Positions 34,313 to 43,103 of a stretch of 64,000 nucleotides of DNA are shown one piece after another (position 1 is the stretch's first letter; every line of letters starts with the position of its first letter). This DNA comes from Hyphomonas atlantica corrig. GTDB lineage: Bacteria; Pseudomonadota; Alphaproteobacteria; Caulobacterales; Hyphomonadaceae. The stretch is taken from assembly GCF_000682715.1 (NCBI RefSeq), contig NZ_AWFH01000001.1, positions 372,001-436,000 of the forward strand, given 5' to 3'. The position numbers and the translations under genes are program-made. The notes beneath the pieces are model-generated. The model searched no databases. It was not told the DNA's origin and saw only the letters and a list, made by a program, of their open reading frames with translations.

Positions 34313-34366
34313 GAGAGTCTCCTTGGGAATCGGGTTCGAAAAAGAAGGCGCGTCTTAGCCGGAGTT

Positions 34367-35305
34367 TCACTCGCTGGCCAGACGGCGAATGGCGTCAGCG
34401 ACAGCGCCGCCCTCACCATGATGCGGCATGTGCCCTTCATGCGGCAGGATCACGAGATCAACAGGCACCTGTTTCTTGAGTTCGCCGACATGAAGCTTTG
34501 GCGAAATCACCGTGTCGCCGCTGCCGGAAAACACCGTGATCGGCAGGTCCAGCTCTCCATAGCGTTTCGACTGTTCCGCCAACTGGTCTTCCAGCGCTTT
34601 CACATCCCGTGCATTGGCGCGGAAATTCCTGGGGCGGAACAGCAATCCGATGGCGGATTTTTCCGAATACGCATCCGGTGCGGGCGCAGGATCGAATACG
34701 CTCGTAATCCCCCCGGCGAGCTGGCCGGGGCCAACAATCGGCGGCAGCTGGCTGAACATGGGGCCAATCACCGGTGGCGCAGCAAGCGAATTGTACCAGG
34801 CCTGACCACCGCCGCCCCAATCATGGGTGACCGGTGCCAGCAGGACGAGCCCTTTCACAAGCTCTGGCCTGTCCAATGCGACCCGCAAGGCGACTGCACC
34901 GCCGAAGGAATGCCCCACAAGGACAGCCTTTTCACCTGGTGCCAGCGTATCGAGCACGCCCGCCATCTGCTCGGCCTGTACGCCGAGGTCGTGTGCGCCA
35001 TCCGGTCGGTCTGAATACCCGTGACCGGGACGGTCAGCCATGAAGATGCGATGCTCGTCGCGAAGGCGCGGAGACAGCGTCCAGGTAAACTCGCGCGCAT
35101 TCGCGCTGGCTCCGTGGATCATCAGGACGGGCGGGCCGGCCTCCCCTTCCTGGATCACGTGCACCGTTTCGCCATTTACAGGCACAGCTGCGCCAATCGG
35201 CGGATGCTGGGATTCGATCTTGTTCTTGTAGGCGGCGCTGGTCACGCACGCGCCCGTACCAAGTGCGCAAAGACCGAGAGCGGTGGCCGTAATCATGCGC
35301 CTCAA
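34367..35305 (-). CDS. alpha/beta hydrolase with lipoprotein signal
   Basis: A 312-residue hydrolase. The N-terminal signal ends with lipobox-like 'GTGAC' (Cys20), so the enzyme is likely envelope-anchored. Motifs: 'MIHGASANAREF' (oxyanion region), 'DRPGHGYSDRP', nucleophile 'LVGHSFGGAVA', and catalytic His near 'ILPHEGHMPHH'. The substrate is unknown (esterase or similar). Its start overlaps the stop of the TPR gene by four bases. Confidence 0.85.
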   Translation of the reverse strand: MRRMITATALGLCALGTGACVTSAAYKNKIESQHPPIGAAVPVNGETVHVIQEGEAGPPVLMIHGASANAREFTWTLSPRLRDEHRIFMADRPGHGYSDRPDGAHDLGVQAEQMAGVLDTLAPGEKAVLVGHSFGGAVALRVALDRPELVKGLVLLAPVTHDWGGGGQAWYNSLAAPPVIGPMFSQLPPIVGPGQLAGGITSVFDPAPAPDAYSEKSAIGLLFRPRNFRANARDVKALEDQLAEQSKRYGELDLPITVFSGSGDTVISPKLHVGELKKQVPVDLVILPHEGHMPHHGEGGAVADAIRRLASE

Positions 35306-35853
35306 AGGCCCTGACCTTCAGAGATCTTGGACAGCCGCTTCTCTGCGGCAATCGCCTGCTGCATGCGCGGATAGATTTTCAGGGCCTCCCGATAGGCTTC
35401 AAGCGCGTTCTTGGGAGAGCCCATCTGTTCGAACATGATGCCGAGACCAGACCACGCACCGAAATGCCGGGGCTCCAGCCGCAAGGTCTCGTTCAGGTCA
35501 CGCAGGGCTTCGGGATAATTCTCGTCCATCAAGAAGAGTGACGCCCGGCGGTTCCACGCTTCGGCATAATCCGGCTTGATCAATATGGCGCGATCATAAA
35601 GGGCCCGCGCCGTTTCAAGATCGCCGCCCGTTTGGGCGTCCACGCCCCGCTGCATGATGACATCCACAGTGGGCGAACCGGACTCCATCCACGAGGCCCA
35701 GATGTCCATGGCAACGTCATGCGCTTCGCTGTCGCTGGGGGCGGCGCGCAATTTTTCGAACATGTCTTCACTGGGTTCAGCATGCGCTGCCCCCGCAAGG
35801 AACAGAACTGCCAGAAAAAGCGCGCGTATCATGGTTTCGATATTATGCCGCAT
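35302..35853 (-). CDS. TPR-repeat periplasmic protein
   Basis: A 183-residue protein with an N-terminal hydrophobic signal (about residues 8-25, ending GAAHA). At least three tetratricopeptide-like repeats follow ('ARALYDRAILIKPDYAEAWN', 'ALRDLNETLRLEPRHFGAW', 'ALEAYREALKIYPRMQQA'). Probably a periplasmic scaffold. It overlaps the downstream hydrolase gene, so both are likely co-expressed. Confidence 0.85.
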   Translation of the reverse strand: MRHNIETMIRALFLAVLFLAGAAHAEPSEDMFEKLRAAPSDSEAHDVAMDIWASWMESGSPTVDVIMQRGVDAQTGGDLETARALYDRAILIKPDYAEAWNRRASLFLMDENYPEALRDLNETLRLEPRHFGAWSGLGIMFEQMGSPKNALEAYREALKIYPRMQQAIAAEKRLSKISEGQGL

Positions 35854-35880
35854 ACGCGCCGCGACAAGCTTTCTTGGCGG

Positions 35881-36489
35881 TCACAGCAGGCCCTCTTGCA
35901 CCAATGCCTGCTCGAGCCCCTCTGCATGCTTGAAATGGTGCGTCCGAAAGCCCAGCGCGTCTGCCGCTTCCACATTGGGCAGGCTGTTGTCGATGAATAT
36001 GACCTTATCCGGGTCAGGCCCGTCCATCATCTTCAGCGCGTGATGATAGATGTCGGCATTCGGCTTGATCATGTCGATCTGCCCCGACACGACGACATGG
36101 CGAAAGCGGCGCAGCACATCGAATGCTTCAAGCATCTCGTCCCACGGATCGGCCGGCATGTTCGACAGGGCATAGAGCGGCACGCCGCGCGCATCCAGCC
36201 GTGCGATCAGCTCAGCCGTGCCATCCATATAGCCATCGAACATTTCCATCCATCGCCGCCCCCAGGCGAGGATTTCTGCTTCATAGTGTGGGTGAAGCCG
36301 GATCAGCTCAGCCGCATTGTCAGCAAAGCTTACGCCGGCATCATGCCGTGTATGCCACGCCATGGTGCAGATATCCGACAGGAACACATCACATTCCTGC
36401 GGCGTATCAAATATCTTCGTGTAAAGCCGGGAGGGTTCCCAGTCGAGAACCACATGCCCAAGATCGAACAGCGCAATATCAGCAGCCAT
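35881..36489 (-). CDS. HAD family hydrolase (HAD-IA, YihX-like)
   Basis: A 202-residue haloacid dehalogenase-like phosphatase. Motif I 'ALFDLGHVVLDWEPS' has the nucleophile Asp followed by L-G as in the YihX group; motif II is 'ALSNMPADPW' and motif IV 'KVIFIDNSLPNVEAA'. It probably dephosphorylates a sugar phosphate or similar small metabolite. Upstream of the TPR gene with a 27-bp gap. Confidence 0.87.
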   Translation of the reverse strand: MAADIALFDLGHVVLDWEPSRLYTKIFDTPQECDVFLSDICTMAWHTRHDAGVSFADNAAELIRLHPHYEAEILAWGRRWMEMFDGYMDGTAELIARLDARGVPLYALSNMPADPWDEMLEAFDVLRRFRHVVVSGQIDMIKPNADIYHHALKMMDGPDPDKVIFIDNSLPNVEAADALGFRTHHFKHAEGLEQALVQEGLL

Positions 36490-36520
36490 AGTGCCGCCTC
36501 ATTACCTGTTCATGTTCACG

Positions 36521-36646
36521 TCAGCCCTGCTTTGCTTTGAAGCGTGGGTCGGTTTTGTTGATGACGTAAACGCGGCCCTTGCGGCGCACGATCTTACAGT
36601 CGCGGTGGCGCGACTTGAGCGATTTGAGAGACGAGCGGACTTTCAT
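36521..36646 (-). CDS. rpmJ: 50S ribosomal protein L36 (bL36)
   Basis: A 41-residue protein, '[20 protein letters not shown]' followed by '[20 protein letters not shown]'. This is the C-minus form of L36 found in many alphaproteobacteria, with a single cysteine in place of the zinc CCCH set. The start at 36646 gives the family N-terminus; a longer frame to 36730 is spurious. It is separate from other ribosomal genes. Confidence 0.95.
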   Translation of the reverse strand: MKVRSSLKSLKSRHRDCKIVRRKGRVYVINKTDPRFKAKQG

Positions 36647-36757
36647 GGGCCTAGCCTGTGGATCATAAGGAATTGGAAAGCGGAGCGGGTAATGAATCCG
36701 ATGCAAAGAGTCAAGGATGCACGCTGTCATGAGCGTGCAGTTTCAGGAGCTGGAAAA

Positions 36758-38101
36758 ATGGCCCTCATCGCGCTGAAGCGCTCTCACATTATTGCCGCCG
36801 CCGCAATGACCGCTCTGGTCGCTGCCTGTGCGACGAGTTCCGGACAGGCTGCCCCGCCCATCGCAGGCCCTGCGCCCGTTCCAGCGCCGGAAACCGGCCC
36901 CATCACATACGCATCCTCCGGGCATGCCGGTATGGACGCCTGGCGCGCTGCCTTTTCCGAGAAGGCGCTCGCAGCAGGCCATGACCGCGATGTGGTGAAA
37001 TCGGTTCTATCTGGAATCTCGCCTCTGGAACTCTGGCTGGGCTCCGCCTTCCAGCCTGCCAAGACCGGGATTGAAGACCAGGCCGAATTCGCCAAGCCGA
37101 TCTGGGATTATCTCCGCGTCCCGATGAGCAATAGCCGCATCAGCACCGGTGCCTCCCGCCTTGCTGAAAACCCCGCGCTCTTCGACGCGCTGGAGGCCGC
37201 CTATAATGTCGACCGTGAAGCGATCGTCGCTATCTGGGGGATGGAAACAAGCTTTGGTGCGGTGAAAGGCAATTTCGATGCGCCGAACGTGCTCGCCAAC
37301 ATGGCTGTCGAAGGCCGTCGCAAGAGCCTCGCCGAGCGCGAGCTTCTCTCCATCATCAAGATTTTGGAACAAGGCGATGCAGACAGAGATGATCTGATCG
37401 CCGGGTGGGCAGGCGCGATGGGTCACACGCAATTCATGCCCTCCACCTTCATTGCCTATGCCGAGGATTTTGACGGCGACGGCAAGAAGGACATCTGGGA
37501 AAATGAGGCCGATGCCCTCGCCTCGACCGCCAATTATCTCGCCAATTCCGGCTATACGCTGAACCAGCCCTGGGGCATCGAAGTACTGGCCCCAACCGGC
37601 TTTGATTTCAGCCTGGCCGATGGCAATGAACGCCGCGTGGAAACCTGGTCCGGCGCGGGGCTCGTGCCGGCGCGGGGCGGCGCATTCAATACGGGCGGCG
37701 CGAACTATGCCGAACTCTGGCTACCCGCCGGGGCAGAAGGCCCGAAATACCTGCTCTTCAACAATTTCAAGGCCTTCAAGACCTACAACAATGCGGATTC
37801 CTATGCATTTGCGGTTGGCCTGTCAGGCGATGCCATGGGAGGCCAGACCGGCCCGGTCGCATCCTGGCCAACCCATCTGACTCCGCTGACCGTGGCTGAG
37901 ATCAAGATCCTGCAGGCCGAGCTGAACGCACGCGGCTTTGATGCAGGCGTGGTCGACGGCATTCCGGGCCGCCGCACGAAGGGCGCGCTGCAGGCCTTCC
38001 AGAAGTCAAAAGGTCTGGTCGCGGACGGCTATCCGACAAAGCAGGCATTGTCCGCGGTCATGGGCAGCCCGGCTGTCGGCGTCGCCTCCAGCACAAACTG
38101 A
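36758..38101 (+). CDS. MltB-type lytic murein transglycosylase with peptidoglycan-binding domain
   Basis: A 447-residue lipoprotein (lipobox 'LVAAC'). The SLT_2/MltB catalytic domain (about 50-350) has the catalytic Glu in 'AIWGMETSFGAVKG' and 'GWAGAMGHTQFMPSTF'. The C-terminal PG_binding_1 domain (about 375-435) has 'LQAELNARGFDAGVVDGIPG'. It cleaves glycan strands to 1,6-anhydro-muropeptides. ATG 36758 follows AGGAG; a longer frame overlaps rpmJ. A 7-bp inverted repeat (36718-36739) sits just before the ribosome binding site. The stop abuts the convergent MFS stop in TGATCA. Confidence 0.9.
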   Translation: MALIALKRSHIIAAAAMTALVAACATSSGQAAPPIAGPAPVPAPETGPITYASSGHAGMDAWRAAFSEKALAAGHDRDVVKSVLSGISPLELWLGSAFQPAKTGIEDQAEFAKPIWDYLRVPMSNSRISTGASRLAENPALFDALEAAYNVDREAIVAIWGMETSFGAVKGNFDAPNVLANMAVEGRRKSLAERELLSIIKILEQGDADRDDLIAGWAGAMGHTQFMPSTFIAYAEDFDGDGKKDIWENEADALASTANYLANSGYTLNQPWGIEVLAPTGFDFSLADGNERRVETWSGAGLVPARGGAFNTGGANYAELWLPAGAEGPKYLLFNNFKAFKTYNNADSYAFAVGLSGDAMGGQTGPVASWPTHLTPLTVAEIKILQAELNARGFDAGVVDGIPGRRTKGALQAFQKSKGLVADGYPTKQALSAVMGSPAVGVASSTN

Positions 38102-39388
38102 TCAGAGGGCGTCGGCGGCCTCGTCTTCATCTGGCTCGCCGACGCCATCCTTCAGCCCGAACCGCGCATAAAGGATCATGAAGGCCAGCAAGGCTGCGCA
38201 GAACAGGAAGGGCAGCTGGGGATGGACATACTCATATACGAACAGGCCGAAGAAGGGCGTGATGATAAAGCCCATGCCGTTCGCCGAGATCACCAGTCCG
38301 GCCACATTGCCTTGTAGTTGCGGCGAGACAGCCAGCGAGGCGCCGCTGGAAAAGCCCGGCCGCGCCAGCCCCTGCCCCAGCCCGATGCAGAATTGGGCGA
38401 GGATAAGATTGGCATAGTCCTGCGCAAACACCATCAGCAAGGCCCCCGCCAACAAGGGCAGGCACCCGCCCCACATCAGCGTCTTGTTCTTCAGCTTCAT
38501 GCGCGGGATCAGCACGAGCTGCGCAAGCAGAACGGCAAGCGCGCCCACGGTGAAGGCAGGCCCGGTGAATTGCGCGGCTTCTTTTCCGGACACGCCCAGC
38601 TTGTCCATCACCGAGAAGACGAAAACCTGCGTCAGCACACCGGTCGTCAGCGACAGACAAACTGCAAAGATCAGAAACGGCAAGACCGGGCCGGAGCGCC
38701 ACAGGCCGCGCGCGCCCGGTATTTCCTCAATCTGCGTGGCATCTGTCACAGGTGCGCGATCTTCCGGCAGGCGGAACCAGATCATGGCCGACATGGTGAA
38801 TGCGATGATCGCCGTCAGCAGCAATGGGCTGAGAAGGCCCAGCGTGGCCACAAGCGCCGCGGCGAAGGCCGGACCGATCACTGTGCCGACGCTGAAGCCG
38901 GATGTGATGAAGGCGATTTCTGACTGACGCTCCGCCTGGCTGGTCCGGTCTGCAACATAGGCCTGCGCGGCGGGGTTCGTGCCGGAACCGATAAGGCCGA
39001 AAATGGACCGCGACATGGCAAGGCAGGCAAACATGAGAAACGTGCCCGTCAGCACACCTGTCAGGGTGAGCAGTCCTGTCAGGAAGAGGAGCAGCATGGA
39101 GACGCCATAGCCCGCAAGGCCAAGCGCCGCGACGGGCCGCCTGCCCCACCGATTGGACCGCCCACCCCAGAATGGAGACATCAGCGACCAACACAGCGCC
39201 GAAAGACCGAACACCGCGCCGGCCATCCAGTCCGGCAGTCCGATCTCCCGCGTGAGCGGTGGCAAGACTGCTGCGATCAGCATCGTATTGCCCGCGCCAA
39301 TTGCCATGAGAGAGAAAAATAAAAGGAAGAACGCACCGCGTCGGTCTGGCCGTGACATGTCTGGAGGAATCATTTGCCCTGCGCTCAT
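38102..39388 (-). CDS. MFS transporter
   Basis: A 428-residue protein with 12 hydrophobic segments. The loop 2-3 motif reads 'GGRSNRWGRRPVAALG', the hallmark of major facilitators. The N-terminal part and 'YVADRTSQAERQSEIAFITSGF' recall drug/tetracycline efflux-type members; the substrate is unknown. A start ten codons later ('MSRPDRRG') is possible. Confidence 0.88.
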   Translation of the reverse strand: MSAGQMIPPDMSRPDRRGAFFLLFFSLMAIGAGNTMLIAAVLPPLTREIGLPDWMAGAVFGLSALCWSLMSPFWGGRSNRWGRRPVAALGLAGYGVSMLLLFLTGLLTLTGVLTGTFLMFACLAMSRSIFGLIGSGTNPAAQAYVADRTSQAERQSEIAFITSGFSVGTVIGPAFAAALVATLGLLSPLLLTAIIAFTMSAMIWFRLPEDRAPVTDATQIEEIPGARGLWRSGPVLPFLIFAVCLSLTTGVLTQVFVFSVMDKLGVSGKEAAQFTGPAFTVGALAVLLAQLVLIPRMKLKNKTLMWGGCLPLLAGALLMVFAQDYANLILAQFCIGLGQGLARPGFSSGASLAVSPQLQGNVAGLVISANGMGFIITPFFGLFVYEYVHPQLPFLFCAALLAFMILYARFGLKDGVGEPDEDEAADAL

Positions 39389-39592
39389 GTCATCTGTCTT
39401 CGGCCCGTCATCGGAAAATGTCCAGCATCATGACGGGCGTGCCGTTGGGACAGGCAGGCAACCGAATTCCAACACGACCTTCAGCACGGAAGCGGGTTAT
39501 GGTTGGACAATGCCCCACCCTCGTCATAATCTTGCTAAAGGGTTAACTTAAGAGGCTGGGAGTATCTTGGGAAACGCACGGGGATATCTCAC

Positions 39593-41887
39593 ATGCTGCG
39601 GAAATTGATGTCTAAGCCAGCCGGTCTGGCACTCGGCACAGCCATGGCGGGCCTGCTCGCCCTGTCATCCTGCGACCAACAGGATTTGCGTCTCGAACGC
39701 GCCCGCGATCTGGCCGATTCGACCCTGGATCAGCTGAGCGGACGGACCATTGTCGAGCCATCGTCACCAAACGCACTGGAAGCCGTCGACGTCGCAGATC
39801 GCGCAATCGCCGGCACAGTGCGCAACGACATGAATTTCGAAACGGCCAGCGCCAGCTCGATGTTCGCCATTGGCTCCATCATCGCAAAACCAAAAAACAT
39901 TCCGCCCGCCGAGGCGATGGCAGTTGTCGAAGACGACGCATTGTTCCTGGAAGACCCGGAAGCGCTTGAGGAGGTCGCCGAGGAAGAGGTCGCGCTGGAA
40001 AGCGCGCCGGACGCAGACATGGACGCCATCACAGCGCCCGCACCCGCAGCGCCCTCCACCACACGCAGCCTGACGGTACAGCCCGCACGCGTGATGCCGA
40101 AAATCAAGCTGGACCCCGCGGCCAGAGAGCAAACCCTTCAGAAGATCGAGGAAGCTTCCCGCGAACTGGAGCAAGCCGCCGCGAACGAGCCAGCCCCGGT
40201 CAAGCGTACCCGTTCCCTGAACACTCGCTCGCTGGAATCCGCTCCGGTGATCGAGCAGAAGGCTGCCCGCAAACTGGCGCGCCGCTCCGTCATCAGCCGC
40301 GATGCAATCACCGCGCAGCGTGATGCCAACTCCGTCATGCTCGACACATTGTCAAAATATGGCATGGGCGGCGAAGTTGCCCTGTCGCGCGAGGGCCAGA
40401 TGGTCATCCAGATTGGCGAGGATGGCGCGAGCCCGACCCAGTTCACGCCTGAGCGTGCCCCGCGCAGCGCGCTGCAGAATTTCCTCGCGGTCGATGCCAA
40501 GCTGGAGTGCCCCGACAATCCGGACATGATGCAGGTACAGTCGAGCCCGGTCCTGGCCACAGAATGCATCGTGAAGGATCTGCGCGAGTCCGGACAATTC
40601 GAATATGTCGAGAAAGACTATATTTTCGAGAACCAGTTCGCCCGCAAACCCACACCGGATACACCGACGACCGGCACGGGCGTGACGCCAGATGTCATCA
40701 CCGATGCCTCCATCACGCCGAATGATCCGCTCTGGGATTTGCAGTGGCACTTCCAGAACAATGGCTCCGGCGAAGGCGAATCCATTGGCGGTTCAAGCTT
40801 CCAGGATTTCTGGACCCGTCAGGGAACGGAAGGCTCTGAAGACGTCGTCGTCGCGGTGGTGGATACCGGCCTGCAGCTGGAACACCCCGACATCAAGGAT
40901 TCCCCGAACATCGCGCCGGGCTGGGACATGGTATCCGATCCGCGCATGGGCAATGATGGCGATGGCCGTGACAGCGACCCGAATGACCCCGGCGATCTGT
41001 GTGACCCGTCTGTGCCCTATGCCGCTGACACGTTCCACGGCACGCATGTGGCCGGCACGATCGGCGCCGCAGCCACCAACAATGCCTCCGGCGTTGCGGG
41101 CGGTGCGTGGAATGTGAAGATCGTTCCCGTTCGTGCCCTCGGCAAATGCGGCGGTCGACTGTCTGACATCAATGATGCCATCCGCTGGGCGGGCGGGCTG
41201 ATCCCGGCCGAAGATGAAGAAGGCAACGAGATCTGGAACGATAATCCGGCGGACGTGATCAACCTGTCCATCGGCCTGTTCGAATTCTGCCCGGCCTCTC
41301 TGCAAGACGCCATCGACTCCGTCACGGAACGCGGCGTGATCGTCGTGTCCGCTGCGGGCAATGCCCGTGTCGCCACGCAATACTACGCGCCCGGCGGCTG
41401 CGCCAACGTCATCACAGTGGCGGCAGGCGATGCCCGCGGCGTGATCGCGCCCTATTCGAACTTTGGTCCGGAAGTCGACATTCTGGCACCGGGTGGGGAT
41501 CTGACGCGTGATGACAATGGCGATGGTCGCCCGGACGGCGTGCTGTCCACCAAGGCCGCAACCAATTGCTATGACCCGCTGACGGGCGACGCTGTTGAAG
41601 ATTGCTACTACGCCTTCGAACAGGGCACATCGATGGCAGCGCCGCATGTCTCTGCCGCGCTCGCCCTGTTAAAGGCCCGCGACCCGGACGCGACGCCGGA
41701 CGAGTTGAAGGCGACCCTGCTGGCGGCTGTGTCGCCCCGCTCTGCGCAACAATGCTCCGGCTCCTGCGCGCTCTATCCGGGCACCACGCCGATTGAAGGC
41801 AGCGAGGGCATGTGTTCACGCCCGTGCGGTCAGGGCCTGTTGGACCTGGCGCTGGTGCCGGAAAAGATGAGTAGCGGCGGCGAGTAA
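39593..41887 (+). CDS. subtilisin-like (S8) serine protease lipoprotein
   Basis: A 764-residue protease. A lipoprotein signal (lipobox ALSSC near residue 27) precedes an Ala/Glu-rich linker (about 90-230), a propeptide-like region ending 'FEYVEKDYIFENQF' (about 340-355) and the S8 domain. The catalytic triad is visible: Asp424 ('VVDTGLQLEHPD'), His482 ('FHGTHVAGTI') and Ser680 ('GTSMAAPHVS'). Cysteines in the domain suggest disulfides in the periplasm or at the surface. It is the first gene of a four-gene cassette and overlaps the next start in TAATG. No autotransporter domain is present. Confidence 0.92.
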   Translation: MLRKLMSKPAGLALGTAMAGLLALSSCDQQDLRLERARDLADSTLDQLSGRTIVEPSSPNALEAVDVADRAIAGTVRNDMNFETASASSMFAIGSIIAKPKNIPPAEAMAVVEDDALFLEDPEALEEVAEEEVALESAPDADMDAITAPAPAAPSTTRSLTVQPARVMPKIKLDPAAREQTLQKIEEASRELEQAAANEPAPVKRTRSLNTRSLESAPVIEQKAARKLARRSVISRDAITAQRDANSVMLDTLSKYGMGGEVALSREGQMVIQIGEDGASPTQFTPERAPRSALQNFLAVDAKLECPDNPDMMQVQSSPVLATECIVKDLRESGQFEYVEKDYIFENQFARKPTPDTPTTGTGVTPDVITDASITPNDPLWDLQWHFQNNGSGEGESIGGSSFQDFWTRQGTEGSEDVVVAVVDTGLQLEHPDIKDSPNIAPGWDMVSDPRMGNDGDGRDSDPNDPGDLCDPSVPYAADTFHGTHVAGTIGAAATNNASGVAGGAWNVKIVPVRALGKCGGRLSDINDAIRWAGGLIPAEDEEGNEIWNDNPADVINLSIGLFEFCPASLQDAIDSVTERGVIVVSAAGNARVATQYYAPGGCANVITVAAGDARGVIAPYSNFGPEVDILAPGGDLTRDDNGDGRPDGVLSTKAATNCYDPLTGDAVEDCYYAFEQGTSMAAPHVSAALALLKARDPDATPDELKATLLAAVSPRSAQQCSGSCALYPGTTPIEGSEGMCSRPCGQGLLDLALVPEKMSSGGE

Positions 41888-42462
41888 TGTCAAAGCGCCG
41901 CCCCTCCCCCATACATGTCGGCGGCCCCCTTGGCATTGCCGGAATCGCCCTGTTGGGGAGCGCGGTGGGCCTGGTCTTCGTAGCAAATGATGATCCGGAT
42001 ACGCCGCAACCCGCCATCCAGCAGGGCAGTGTCGTCTCGCCCGTAGAGGCGCCAAAGACGGATCCCCGCCCCCCAATCGGAAGTATCGGCGTGGAACAGG
42101 TTCAGGCGGCCTCCACATCCAAAGACGCCCCGGCAGCATCTGGCCCCGCAGAGGTTACCTTCATCGTTCGCCTCAAAGGGCGGCCGGAGATCGACACGAT
42201 CTGCCGCAACTACAAGCGCGACCGCGACACGGCGCTGGACGCCTTTGATGATCTCGCTGCAGACATTCCGGCGCTGAAGGAGTTCAAGCTCGTCGGCGCG
42301 AGCTATTCCGGAGAGATCAGCCTTGCCTACACGCTGCCCGCCGGCGTCGATGCCACGCGCGGCCGGATCGAGGAAATCCGCACAAGGATTCTGTCGATCG
42401 ACGGGGTTGCCTATGCAGACCCGGACTTTGTTGCCCATCCCGGAGAGGACAAACGCAAATGA
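41887..42462 (+). CDS. membrane-anchored protein with I9 propeptide-like segment
   Basis: A 191-residue protein with one N-terminal membrane segment (about 13-33), a Pro-rich linker and a C-terminal domain (about 88-185). The domain ends 'LSIDGVAYADPDFVAHPGED', which resembles the closing strand of subtilisin propeptides/inhibitors (I9). Its gene overlaps the protease stop (TAATG) and the next start (ATGA). A trans-acting chaperone or inhibitor of the S8 protease is a reasonable inference, not shown. Confidence 0.6.
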   Translation: MSKRRPSPIHVGGPLGIAGIALLGSAVGLVFVANDDPDTPQPAIQQGSVVSPVEAPKTDPRPPIGSIGVEQVQAASTSKDAPAASGPAEVTFIVRLKGRPEIDTICRNYKRDRDTALDAFDDLAADIPALKEFKLVGASYSGEISLAYTLPAGVDATRGRIEEIRTRILSIDGVAYADPDFVAHPGEDKRK

Positions 42463-43103
42463 CTGCTACCCGCACGATCCTGCTCGCTTCCGCATGCGCC
42501 GTTTCCCTGACGGCCTGCGATTTTCTGATCGCGAGATCCCCCGATGAGCCTGACCCGGTCGAAATCACTGAACCCCCTGCCCCCGAGGAAGAAGCGCAGG
42601 TCGAGATGCCTACCGAAGCGGAACGCCCGGTGATGACGGCCAGCACGGCTACGATTGACTGGGAAGCCGCCCGCGCCGACATGGCCGCGCGCTCCAGTGG
42701 AGACAGCGAAACCGGATTCCAGGTCGCGTCCGGCAGCAACGCCCCGCCCGTTCCGGTCCTGCTGCCGACCGGCATCGTCGTGCCTCAGGGCGCTGAGGGC
42801 GGTGTGCGCTTCCAGCCCATGAGCGATGGCTATTTCGCGGCCTATCCCGGCATCGACTATGACATCGTCGTAAACGGAACAAATGAAGTGATTGGCGCCG
42901 ATGCGCGCCCGGAAGACGAGGCCGAACCGGTGCTGACCTATACGTCTACAATGACCGGCGCCCAGGTTTCCTTCTCACGTTATGGCGCTGACTATCTCGT
43001 CGAGTTCGAGTGTAAGGCGCTGCCAACAAGTGAAGCCGAGTGTATCTCCGAGCAGGAAGCTCTGGAGGTCACCAACAAGCTGGTAATTGCGGGGACGCGT
43101 TGA
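42459..43103 (+). CDS. hypothetical lipoprotein of the protease cassette
   Basis: A 214-residue lipoprotein (lipobox SLTAC, Cys20). The acidic, Pro-rich linker (about 28-60) is followed by a compact domain with 'MSDGYFAAYPGIDYDIVVNG', a Cys pair near the C-terminus ('FECKALPTSEAECIS') and 'LEVTNKLVIAGTR'. No family recognised. It overlaps the preceding gene by four bases and the M23 gene by one (TGATG), so it is co-translated with the cassette. Confidence 0.65.
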   Translation: MTATRTILLASACAVSLTACDFLIARSPDEPDPVEITEPPAPEEEAQVEMPTEAERPVMTASTATIDWEAARADMAARSSGDSETGFQVASGSNAPPVPVLLPTGIVVPQGAEGGVRFQPMSDGYFAAYPGIDYDIVVNGTNEVIGADARPEDEAEPVLTYTSTMTGAQVSFSRYGADYLVEFECKALPTSEAECISEQEALEVTNKLVIAGTR

